A stretch of DNA of 14,088 nucleotides from Bacilli bacterium (GTDB lineage: Bacteria; Bacillota_I; Bacilli_A; ML615J-28; CAG-698): positions 1 through 14,088 of the forward strand of contig JALOBF010000026.1 of NCBI GenBank assembly GCA_023228385.1, in the 5' to 3' direction. Numbering within the stretch: the stretch's first letter is position 1; every line of letters begins with the position of its first letter. The position numbers and the translations under genes were made by a program. The notes below the pieces were generated by a model. The model searched no databases. It was not told where the DNA came from and was given only the letters and a program-made list of their open reading frames with translations. This document shows, one piece after another, positions 5,773-12,702 of the stretch.

Positions 5773-8400
5773 ATGAACCGCTTTTATAACCTTTCCAAAC
5801 AGCAGGTGCTTGAATATTTCGGGGTCGGTTATGACGGACTGACGACAAAACAAGTTAGTGAAAATGGTAAAAAGTATGGTCGCAACGAGTTTGAAGAAAA
5901 AGCAACCAAGTCGCGCACTCGGGTTTTTTTTGAGCAGTTTCAGGATTTATTAGTGATTATTTTGATTATCGCCGCGATTTTATCGCTTTTTACCGGAGAA
6001 ATTGAAAGTACCATTGTAATCTTTTTTGTTATTACTTTAAATGCCGCTCTGGGAACTTATCAACATATTAAAGCCGAAAAATCCTTAAGGAGTCTGCGGA
6101 AACTTTCTAGTCCGATGGCGCGGGTGGTAAGAGCGGGGAAAGAATATGATATTTCGTCCGCGGAAATTACGATAGGTGATATTGTGGTTATTAAAGCCGG
6201 CGATGTTATTGGCGCTGACGGACGAATTATTTACTGTCAATCCTTGGAAGTAAACGAGAGTTCATTAACCGGTGAATCATTGGCTATTGAAAAAAATGAT
6301 CTCATTATTGAAAAAGCGGATATGCCGCTCGCTGATCAAAAAAATATGTTGTTTTCCGGGTCGCTGGTTACCGCCGGGAAAGGGTTGATGGTGGTTACAA
6401 AAATCGGGATGGAGACCGAACTGGGTAAGATTGCTCGGCTGCTGGAAGCAACCGAAGCCCATAAAACGCCTTTACAAATTGCGCTCGATGAATTTAGTCG
6501 GCAACTGGCGATTTGGATAATAATTATTTGTTTAATTATTTTTGGAATATCCCTATACCGTCATGTTGCTTTGATCGATGCATTAATGTTTGCGGTCGCT
6601 TTAGCGGTAGCGGCGATTCCGGAGGCTCTAAGTTCAATTGTTACCATTGTTCTTGCCATCGGAACACAAAAAATGGCGGAGGAAAATGCGATTGTAAAAG
6701 AATTGCGTGCGGTGGAAGGGTTAGGCTGTATTAATGTGATTTGTTCCGATAAAACCGGCACTCTTACCCAAAATCGGATGGTGGTGGATCAGGCCTATAT
6801 CGTCGGGCGGCCCTTGCCGGCCAATGAAATTAATACTGCCGATAAGACTGCTCGTTATTTATTAATGTGTTGTTATTTATGCAATGATTCCGTATTTCTT
6901 ACTCGCGATGCCGCTAATGCTACTGAACTTGCTTTACTTGATTATGTGAAAAGTTTAAGAATCAATGTTTATCGGGAAAATGAAAAATATCCGCGATTGT
7001 CGGAAATTCCTTTTGATTCCAATCGAAAAATGATGAGCACCCTTAACCAAGTCAACGGCGATTACTTGATGTTGGTAAAAGGAGGCGTAGAAATTATTCT
7101 CGAGAAATCCGATTCTATATTATTGAACGGTAAAACAAGACGATTAAACAGCGGCGACCGTTACGATATAAAAATTAACAATAAACACCTTACCGCTAAA
7201 GGGTATCGGACAATTGCTTTTGCCTATCGGGAATATACAATAAGAAATAATGATATGCAAATAACTTTTTCTGATGAGAGTAATTTAATATTTTTAGGTT
7301 TTGTCGCTATTATTGATCCCCCGCGAAAAGAAGCCAAAAAAGCGATTCTTGAAGCGACTCAGGCCGGAATAAAACCGGTGATGATTACCGGTGACCATCA
7401 AAATACGGCAATGGCAATCGCCTATTATTTGGGGATAAGCGATCCGAATGACCAGGCTCTTACCGGCGGCGAACTTGATAGTCTAGGCGATAATGAGTTG
7501 GAAGAAAAAATTAAAACGATTGCGGTTTATGCGCGGGTTTCTCCCGAACATAAAATCCGGATTGTCGGTGCCTGGCAAAAGAGCGGTGCGATTGTCGCCT
7601 TCATCGGCGACGGTGTTAATGATGCACCGGCAATTCGACAGGCTAATATCGGTATCGCGATGGGGAAAAGCGGTACCGAGGTATCTAAGGATGCCGCGGC
7701 GATAATTCTTACCGATGATAATTATTATACAATTGTAAAGGCCGTTCGAAACGGGCGAAAAATATATAAAAATATTCAAAATGCGATTATGTTTTTGCTT
7801 TCCGGCAATGCCGCCGGTTTGCTGACCGTTCTTTATACCAGTTTTTTGTCGCTTCCGGTTCCTTTTGCTCCGGTTCATTTATTATTCATTAATTTATTGA
7901 CCGACAGTTTACCGGCGATTGCTATCGGCATGGAAGAAAATGAGGAAGATTTAATGTTGAAGCCGCCCCGGAAAACAAATGAGCCGTTACTTTCCCGCCG
8001 GGTCATGCGTATTATTTTGTTTGAAGGAATATTAATCGGAATTTTTACCGTACTTGCTTACTATCTCGGTCTTGACACGGATCGCTATGTGGCGCGAACT
8101 TGCGTGTTTGGCACTCTTTGTATGGCCCGGCTTTTTCACAGTTTTAATTGTCGGGGCAATAAACTGCTGTTTCGAACCAAAGTCAAAAACCGAGCTATGA
8201 TTTTTTCCTTTATCATTGGTATGATTTTAATAAACATGGTCCTTTTCATCCCCTATTTACAAAGTATTTTTGATACTTATCGGTTGACTGATATTCAAAT
8301 ATTTCATATGTTTTTATTTGCGGTAGCCCCGACGATTATTATTCAAATATTATTGTTTATCAGGCAAAGAAAACGGCAAAAAACTATCGGTAAGCGATAG
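5773..8400 (+). CDS. P-type Ca2+-transporting ATPase
   Basis: The 875-residue pump carries all core P2-type ATPase motifs: actuator TGES (166-169), phosphorylation loop CSDKTGTLTQN with Asp326, nucleotide-domain KGGVE (436-440), TGDH (539-542) and hinge GDGVNDAP (612-619). Around ten membrane helices are predicted, four before and six after the cytoplasmic core. Ion-binding residues fit a single Ca2+ site (SERCA site II): Glu284 in TM4 (PEAL), Asn707 and Asp711 in TM6 (NLLTD). The TM5 position that carries Glu in SERCA site I is Gly682, so site I is missing, as in related bacterial PMCA-like pumps. TM4 reads PEALSS instead of PEGLP. Ca2+ is most likely, Mn2+ possible. The ATG follows GGGGG. 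Its place between spoIIA and spoVA suggests, by inference only, a link to Ca2+ supply for spores. Confidence 0.92.
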   Translation: MNRFYNLSKQQVLEYFGVGYDGLTTKQVSENGKKYGRNEFEEKATKSRTRVFFEQFQDLLVIILIIAAILSLFTGEIESTIVIFFVITLNAALGTYQHIKAEKSLRSLRKLSSPMARVVRAGKEYDISSAEITIGDIVVIKAGDVIGADGRIIYCQSLEVNESSLTGESLAIEKNDLIIEKADMPLADQKNMLFSGSLVTAGKGLMVVTKIGMETELGKIARLLEATEAHKTPLQIALDEFSRQLAIWIIIICLIIFGISLYRHVALIDALMFAVALAVAAIPEALSSIVTIVLAIGTQKMAEENAIVKELRAVEGLGCINVICSDKTGTLTQNRMVVDQAYIVGRPLPANEINTADKTARYLLMCCYLCNDSVFLTRDAANATELALLDYVKSLRINVYRENEKYPRLSEIPFDSNRKMMSTLNQVNGDYLMLVKGGVEIILEKSDSILLNGKTRRLNSGDRYDIKINNKHLTAKGYRTIAFAYREYTIRNNDMQITFSDESNLIFLGFVAIIDPPRKEAKKAILEATQAGIKPVMITGDHQNTAMAIAYYLGISDPNDQALTGGELDSLGDNELEEKIKTIAVYARVSPEHKIRIVGAWQKSGAIVAFIGDGVNDAPAIRQANIGIAMGKSGTEVSKDAAAIILTDDNYYTIVKAVRNGRKIYKNIQNAIMFLLSGNAAGLLTVLYTSFLSLPVPFAPVHLLFINLLTDSLPAIAIGMEENEEDLMLKPPRKTNEPLLSRRVMRIILFEGILIGIFTVLAYYLGLDTDRYVARTCVFGTLCMARLFHSFNCRGNKLLFRTKVKNRAMIFSFIIGMILINMVLFIPYLQSIFDTYRLTDIQIFHMFLFAVAPTIIIQILLFIRQRKRQKTIGKR

Positions 8401-8408
8401 TTTTTTTT
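8380..8408 (+). terminator. Intrinsic terminator overlapping the ATPase stop codon
   Basis: A perfect 10-bp stem (AAAACTATCG at 8380-8389 with CGATAGTTTT at 8395-8404) has a five-base loop. The T-run extends to 8408. The last codons and stop codon TAG (8398-8400) of the ATPase gene form part of the stem. It separates the ATPase transcript from the spoVA operon. Confidence 0.9.
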
Positions 8409-8437
8409 GTATAAATAGGAATAAAAAACAAACAATA
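8408..8437 (+). promoter_or_regulatory. Possible sigma-G/F-like promoter of the spoVA operon
   Basis: Because a terminator ends at 8408 and spoVAC starts at 8459, a promoter must lie in this gap. GTATA (8409-8413) fits the forespore -35 form G-H-A-T-R. AACAATA (8431-8437), 17 bases on, partly fits the -10 form CATnnTA. No sigma-A-type pair is visible. The spoVA operon of B. subtilis is read by sigma-G, so this is expected, but the -10 match is weak. Confidence 0.3.
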
Positions 8438-8458
8438 GCATTAAAGGAGTGTTTAAAA

Positions 8459-8905
8459 ATGAATAATGAAATGAAAGGAGCAATTGAAAAAGTAAAAAAG
8501 GAAACTAAGCCGAAAAGAAAAGTTCTTCTAAACATGATAAAAGCTTTTTTGGTCGGCGGACTTATTTGTCTTGTTGCTCAGATCATTATTGAAATATTAA
8601 AAAAGCAATTTGCGTTAGATAAAACAATGGCCAATAGTGTCGGCATTGCTATTATGGTGTTTTTCGGATCGTTTTTAACCGGTCTCGGTATCTATGATAA
8701 AATCGGTCAATTTGCCGGAGCCGGCACAATTATACCGATTACCGGTTTTGCCAATTCGATGACAAGTGCCGCTTTGGAATCAAAAAGCGAAGGCGTTATC
8801 CTTGGTGTTTTTACCAATATGTTTAAAGTTGCCGGCAGCGTTATCGTGGTTGGCGTTATCAGCGCGTTTGTTTTTGGTACGATTCGATATCTTTTGGGGA
8901 TATAA
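8459..8905 (+). CDS. spoVAC: SpoVAC, stage V sporulation membrane protein
   Basis: The 148-residue protein is near the B. subtilis SpoVAC length. It has a basic N-terminus (to about residue 24) and hydrophobic segments near 25-46, 60-78 and 112-148. The central GLGIYDKIGQFAGAGTIIPITGFANSMTS-type core is the family hallmark shared with SpoVAE. In the family, SpoVAC sits in the inner spore membrane and has been described as a mechanosensitive channel component for Ca-dipicolinate movement. AAAGGAG lies nine bases before the ATG. It is the first gene of the operon: spoVAA and spoVAB, which precede it in Bacillus, are absent here. Confidence 0.95.
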   Translation: MNNEMKGAIEKVKKETKPKRKVLLNMIKAFLVGGLICLVAQIIIEILKKQFALDKTMANSVGIAIMVFFGSFLTGLGIYDKIGQFAGAGTIIPITGFANSMTSAALESKSEGVILGVFTNMFKVAGSVIVVGVISAFVFGTIRYLLGI

Positions 8906-8907
8906 TT

Positions 8908-9915
8908 ATGAAATTAGGGAAACAAAGTATTGTTTTTGATCATGTTTATCTTGGACAAGCCGCGGTTGCAACCGGACCGAAAGAAAAGCTAGGACCTTTA
9001 GGGAGTTACTTCGACCAAACTTACGATGATTTATATTGCGGAGCCAAGACTTGGGAAAAAGCAGAAATGCAACTGATGCGCGATGCGATTGAAAATTGTC
9101 TTACCAAGAATAATATCGGCAGCGGCGAGATTGATTGTTTTATCGGCGGTGATTTAAACAACCAAATTATTATCGGCAATTATGTTATGCGTGATTACGA
9201 TATTCCTTACCTGGGTGTTTTTGGCGCCTGCAGTACCAGTGTTGAAGGCTTGATTATCGGTGCCGGCATGATTAACGGCGGTTCATTTAATCGTGTTTTA
9301 GCCGGGACCTCATCGCATAATGCCACCTCGGAACGACAATTCCGTTATCCGACCGAATACGGAGGGCAAAAGCCGGATACTCTTACTTTTACTTCGACGG
9401 CGGCCGGTGTTATTTTATTATGTGATAACGCTACTGATTTACGCTTATCCGGCGTTACCTTAGGAATGGTGATTGATGCGAAATTAAACGACCCGCTTGA
9501 TTTGGGGCGGGCGATGGCGCCGGCAGCGTTTAGTACAATCGAAGCACATTTTCGTGATTTTAATACCAAACCGGAAGATTATGATTTAATTGTTACCGGT
9601 GATTTATCTTATTACGGCAAAGCTATGTTAATTAAGTTATTTAAGGAAATAAATATTGATATTACCGACCGTTATAACGATTGCGGTCTCTTGCTTTATG
9701 ACCGTTTTCAGCAAGAGGTTTTTGCCGGAGGATCGGGTTGCGGTTGTTGTGCGGCGGTTACTTACGGATATCTGTTGTCTAAATTGCGGGATAAAACCTA
9801 TAAAAAAATATTGGTTGTGGCCACCGGTGCATTGCTCAATCCGGTGATTGTCGCCCAAAAAGAAACAATTCCCGGTATTGCCCATGCCGCAGTAATAGAA
9901 AGGATTGGTGAATAG
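8908..9915 (+). CDS. spoVAD: SpoVAD, dipicolinate-binding sporulation protein
   Basis: The 335-residue protein matches the family length and has a thiolase-like fold. Its nucleophile-elbow-like segment FGACSTSVEGL places Cys108 as in other SpoVAD proteins. A SGCGCCAAVTYGYLLSKL segment near residues 275-292 is the glycine-rich C-terminal part. In B. subtilis SpoVAD is a soluble protein on the inner spore membrane that binds dipicolinic acid and is needed for its uptake. No membrane helix is seen, as expected. The ATG is two bases after the spoVAC stop with GGGGA upstream. Its own stop is directly followed by the spoVAEb ATG. Confidence 0.96.
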   Translation: MKLGKQSIVFDHVYLGQAAVATGPKEKLGPLGSYFDQTYDDLYCGAKTWEKAEMQLMRDAIENCLTKNNIGSGEIDCFIGGDLNNQIIIGNYVMRDYDIPYLGVFGACSTSVEGLIIGAGMINGGSFNRVLAGTSSHNATSERQFRYPTEYGGQKPDTLTFTSTAAGVILLCDNATDLRLSGVTLGMVIDAKLNDPLDLGRAMAPAAFSTIEAHFRDFNTKPEDYDLIVTGDLSYYGKAMLIKLFKEINIDITDRYNDCGLLLYDRFQQEVFAGGSGCGCCAAVTYGYLLSKLRDKTYKKILVVATGALLNPVIVAQKETIPGIAHAAVIERIGE

Positions 9916-10266
9916 ATGATATATTTGATGGCGTTTTTAGTCGGCGGTACCATTTGTGCCCTCGGTCAGATTATTCTTGATGTTTTCAAACTTGTTCCGA
10001 TTTATATTACCTCGCTTTTTGTTAGTTTGGGTGCCATGTTTGATACTTTCGGTCTTTATGATAAACTGGTAGAAAAAGCGGGAGCGGGAGCAACGATGCC
10101 GATTTCTTCGTTTGGTCATTCGCTTGTTCATAGTGCATTGGAAAAGGCGGAGCAGGTCGGGTATATTGGCATCTTAACCGGAATTTTCAATTTAACGGCC
10201 GCCGGCATCGCCGCCTCAATTATATTTGCCTTTTTTATCGCTTTAATTTTTCGGCCGAAAGGATAG
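9916..10266 (+). CDS. spoVAEb: SpoVAE (SpoVAEb), stage V sporulation membrane protein
   Basis: The 116-residue protein has hydrophobic segments near residues 2-22, 24-42 and 76-112 and the family core GLYDKLVEKAGAGATMPISSFGHSL-type segment, similar to that in SpoVAC. It is a membrane part of the SpoVA dipicolinate channel. The ATG follows the spoVAD stop with no gap, and AGGA in the end of spoVAD serves as ribosome binding site. The B. subtilis operon has an extra spoVAEa gene next to this one; none is present here. Confidence 0.94.
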   Translation: MIYLMAFLVGGTICALGQIILDVFKLVPIYITSLFVSLGAMFDTFGLYDKLVEKAGAGATMPISSFGHSLVHSALEKAEQVGYIGILTGIFNLTAAGIAASIIFAFFIALIFRPKG

Positions 10267-10271
10267 AAAAA

Positions 10272-11672
10272 ATGAATATCGCTTCCGATTTTATCGGTTT
10301 TATCAGTCATTTGGAAAAAGAACTGGGAATCGGCGAATCTTATGATGTTGAGGTTCGCGAAATTAAAGTATTTAGCAAGCAAATCAATATTTATTATCTT
10401 TCCGGTCTGGCTGACGGTCTGCAGGCAATTAAAATTATTGAAAGTATCCTAAGTATTCCCCGGGAACGAGATTATTCTTTTGATTTAATTAAAGATAATA
10501 TTTCTCATCATGCCGTAACGGTTATTAATGATTTATCCGAAGTGTTTTTTGAAATACTAAACGGTATGCTTTTATTGATTTTTGAAGGTTACAATCAAGT
10601 TTTATCGGTTGATGTTCGCAGTTATCCGACGCGTTCCATCGATGAGCCCGATATGGAAAAAGTTATTCGCGGGGCCCATGACGGATTTACCGAAAATTTT
10701 CATACTAATGTAACTCTGGTGCGCCGGCGGATTAAAGATCCGAAACTTCGCAATGAAATATATAAAATTGGGAAAGCAAGTCCGACTTCGGTTTGTTTAA
10801 GTTATATAAAGGATATCTGTCCGGAGGATACGCTTCAATATATCAAAGATAAACTGCATCAAGTTAAGGTTGAACATTTGATTATGGCCGATAAAGCTTT
10901 GGAAGAATTATTAATCCATCAGCGCTTTAATCCCTATCCCTTGGTTCGGTATACGGAACGTGCCGATACGGTCGCGGTCCATTTGTATCAGGGAATGTTT
11001 GCCCTGTTTGTTGATACATCACCGAGTGTTATTTTGGCCCCGGCGACCTTTGCCGATCATATCCAGCATACCGAAGAGTACCGCCAAACGCCGCTGGCCG
11101 GAACATATTTACGCCTGATTCGTTATTTCGGGATATTGGTTTCGCTTTTTTTAACCCCGATTTGGCTGGCACTTGTAAAAGCGGGAGCGTTAAGCGGTAT
11201 TTTATCGGTTTTAGCTCCGAATCAAGCGGTTACGATCAATATATATTTACAAGTATTAGCGGCGGAAGTGGGGGTTGAGTTTTTACGGATGGCTTCGATT
11301 CATACTCCGAATGCTTTGTCGACAGCAATGGGGTTGATTGCCGGTATCCTGCTTGGTGACATTGCCGTTGCGGTCGGGCTATTTGCGATTCAAACCGTGC
11401 TTTTGGTGGCACTTAGCGCCATCGGCACTTATGTTACCCCCAGTTATGAATTGGGACTGGCCAATAAAATATCGAAGTTATTTTTTATTTTTTCGGTTTT
11501 TGTGTTCGGTTATTGGGGCCTTATTATGGCCGCCTTATTTTGGTTTATTTATCTTTGCCGATTAAAGAGTGTGAAGAAACCCTATTTATATCCTCTGGTT
11601 CCCTTTAATTTTAAAAGATTACTGAAAATATTAATACGCTATCCCTATCAAAACGAAAAGACAGGAGGTTAA
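10272..11672 (+). CDS. spoVAF: SpoVAF, GerA-family spore germination protein
   Basis: This 466-residue protein belongs to the GerA A-subunit/SpoVAF family. The first about 280 residues are cytoplasmic and contain the diagnostic YPTRSIDEPDMEKVIRGAHDGF-type region and a following NVTLVRRRIKDP. The rest has about five membrane helices (near 285-305, 315-335, 360-380, 385-405 and 415-435). SpoVAF encoded in spoVA operons is thought to act with the SpoVA channel or germinant receptors during germination. The length is slightly below the roughly 490 residues of B. subtilis SpoVAF, shorter mainly at the N-terminus. AAAGGA in the end of spoVAEb precedes the ATG, five bases after that stop. No GerAB or GerAC gene is nearby, supporting SpoVAF over a GerAA receptor subunit. 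Confidence 0.92.
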   Translation: MNIASDFIGFISHLEKELGIGESYDVEVREIKVFSKQINIYYLSGLADGLQAIKIIESILSIPRERDYSFDLIKDNISHHAVTVINDLSEVFFEILNGMLLLIFEGYNQVLSVDVRSYPTRSIDEPDMEKVIRGAHDGFTENFHTNVTLVRRRIKDPKLRNEIYKIGKASPTSVCLSYIKDICPEDTLQYIKDKLHQVKVEHLIMADKALEELLIHQRFNPYPLVRYTERADTVAVHLYQGMFALFVDTSPSVILAPATFADHIQHTEEYRQTPLAGTYLRLIRYFGILVSLFLTPIWLALVKAGALSGILSVLAPNQAVTINIYLQVLAAEVGVEFLRMASIHTPNALSTAMGLIAGILLGDIAVAVGLFAIQTVLLVALSAIGTYVTPSYELGLANKISKLFFIFSVFVFGYWGLIMAALFWFIYLCRLKSVKKPYLYPLVPFNFKRLLKILIRYPYQNEKTGG

Positions 11673-11674
11673 TA

Positions 11675-12013
11675 ATGCCCAGACTTAAATGTGATGTTAA
11701 TAGTTGTATTTTTTTTCAGAATAATAATTGCACGCGAAGCAGCATTGTTGTAAAAGGACCGACAGCGTTAGATGAAGCGGAAACCCGCTGCCACAGTTAT
11801 CACCGGAAGATGCCGAATGATAAAAATGATTTTTTATATCAAATTGAAATCGGCAGTATCGGTGAAATCAATTATCATATGCCGGTTTATTGTGAAGCGA
11901 TAAACTGTAAGTATAACCTTTACCAGGTTTGTTATGCAAAAGACATTAAGATCGGCGGCAGCCGTGCCCTTTCCACAAAAGACACTTTTTGTTCTTCTTT
12001 TATAATCAAGTAA
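11675..12013 (+). CDS. Tandem DUF1540 cysteine-motif protein at the end of the spoVA operon
   Basis: The 112-residue protein consists of two copies of a DUF1540-like unit. Both have the same spacing C-x4-C-x7-C-x19-C: Cys6, 11, 19, 39 in the first and Cys73, 78, 86, 106 in the second, each ending C-x-S-(Y/F). Four cysteines per unit suggest bound zinc or another metal, or disulphides; this is inference, and the family has no settled function. There is no signal peptide or membrane segment. The ATG is two bases after the spoVAF stop with a perfect AGGAGG (11663-11668), so it is in the spoVA operon and probably made in the forespore at high level. A strong terminator follows. Confidence 0.85.
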   Translation: MPRLKCDVNSCIFFQNNNCTRSSIVVKGPTALDEAETRCHSYHRKMPNDKNDFLYQIEIGSIGEINYHMPVYCEAINCKYNLYQVCYAKDIKIGGSRALSTKDTFCSSFIIK

Positions 12014-12030
12014 TCGATTTAATTATAAAA

Positions 12031-12085
12031 AAAACAGGGTTAAATTTGATTTGCTTCAGTAATAATCATAATTAACTCTGTTTTT
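12031..12085 (+). terminator. Intrinsic terminator of the spoVA operon
   Basis: A 13-bp stem with one G-U pair (12031-12043 with 12072-12084) has a 28-base loop and ends in a T-run to 12085. The left arm is preceded by an A-run, so it may work in both directions. It lies 18 bases after the DUF1540 gene stop. Confidence 0.8.
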
Positions 12086-12189
12086 ATATTTGGGGTTTAT
12101 CGGGGTTATTTATCATCAAAAATGCGGTAATAATCCTTAACCAAAATCTTTATTTTTCCCACATTAGTTTTTTATTTGCTGATTTTTTT

Positions 12190-12218
12190 TAGAAAAAGTG
12201 ATATACTTGTTATATAAT
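12190..12218 (+). promoter_or_regulatory. Probable sigma-A promoter of the thioesterase gene
   Basis: A perfect TATAAT (12213-12218) is preceded, 17 bases away, by TAGAAA (12190-12195), a four-of-six match to TTGACA. The expected start near 12225 leaves a short leader with AGAGGTG before the ATG at 12241. Nothing else was seen in the 155 bases after the spoVA terminator. Confidence 0.5.
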
Positions 12219-12240
12219 AAAAAAATTAAGAGGTGTCAAG

Positions 12241-12651
12241 ATGCGTGTTATTACCAAAATTGTTCCCCGTTATCAGGAAACCGATAAAATGGGGATTATT
12301 CATCATTCGGTTTATCCGATTTGGTATGAATGCGGCCGTACCGATTTTTGTAAAGCGTTGGGTATGCCTTATCATGAAATCGAAAAGCGCAAAGTAAGTC
12401 AAGCTTTGATTGAATTAAATGTAAAATATCATAAATCAACCCATTACGGCGAAGAGTTGAAATTAATAACCAAACTTAAAACCGTAACCGGCGTTCGCCT
12501 TGTGTTTGAATATGAACTTTATAATGAGAAGGATGAGTTGATTAATACCGGTTTTACAACACTTGTTTGGCTGGATGAGAATTATAAGCCAACTAATATC
12601 ACAAAACATCACCCTGACATTTATAATGCGTTACTCGATAGTCTTGAATAA
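12241..12651 (+). CDS. Acyl-CoA thioesterase, hotdog-fold 4HBT (YbgC-type) family
   Basis: The 136-residue protein has the single hotdog domain of 4-hydroxybenzoyl-CoA-type thioesterases. The N-terminal motif R-Y-Q-E-T-D-K-M-G-I-I-H-H-S-V-Y-P-x-W-x-E matches the family active site, but the residue usually written as the catalytic Asp of 'D-x-x-G-h-v-(N/H)-N' is shifted within ETDKMGIIHH; Asp16 is the likely equivalent. It would hydrolyse short or medium acyl-CoA thioesters in the cytoplasm; the true substrate cannot be told. It has its own promoter and stands 51 bases before the RNase J gene, which also has its own promoter, so no functional link is implied. Length is normal for the family. 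Confidence 0.85.
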   Translation: MRVITKIVPRYQETDKMGIIHHSVYPIWYECGRTDFCKALGMPYHEIEKRKVSQALIELNVKYHKSTHYGEELKLITKLKTVTGVRLVFEYELYNEKDELINTGFTTLVWLDENYKPTNITKHHPDIYNALLDSLE

Positions 12652-12657
12652 AAATGA

Positions 12658-12686
12658 TTGTAAATACGGCCAAGAATATGTATAAT
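12658..12686 (+). promoter_or_regulatory. Probable sigma-A promoter of the RNase J gene
   Basis: TTGTAA (12658-12663) and a perfect TATAAT (12681-12686) are 17 bases apart, starting only seven bases after the thioesterase stop. The predicted transcript start (about 12692) leaves only around ten bases before the ATG at 12703, just enough for AGGTGA. Readthrough from the thioesterase promoter is also possible since no terminator lies between. Confidence 0.55.
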
Positions 12687-12702
12687 ATTGATAGGTGATA
12701 CG

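Noticed and set aside
7483..7878. Antisense open frame of 131 codons inside the ATPase gene
   Set aside because: It is a shadow of the strongly conserved hinge region (GDGVNDAP) of the ATPase in another frame and has no ribosome binding site.
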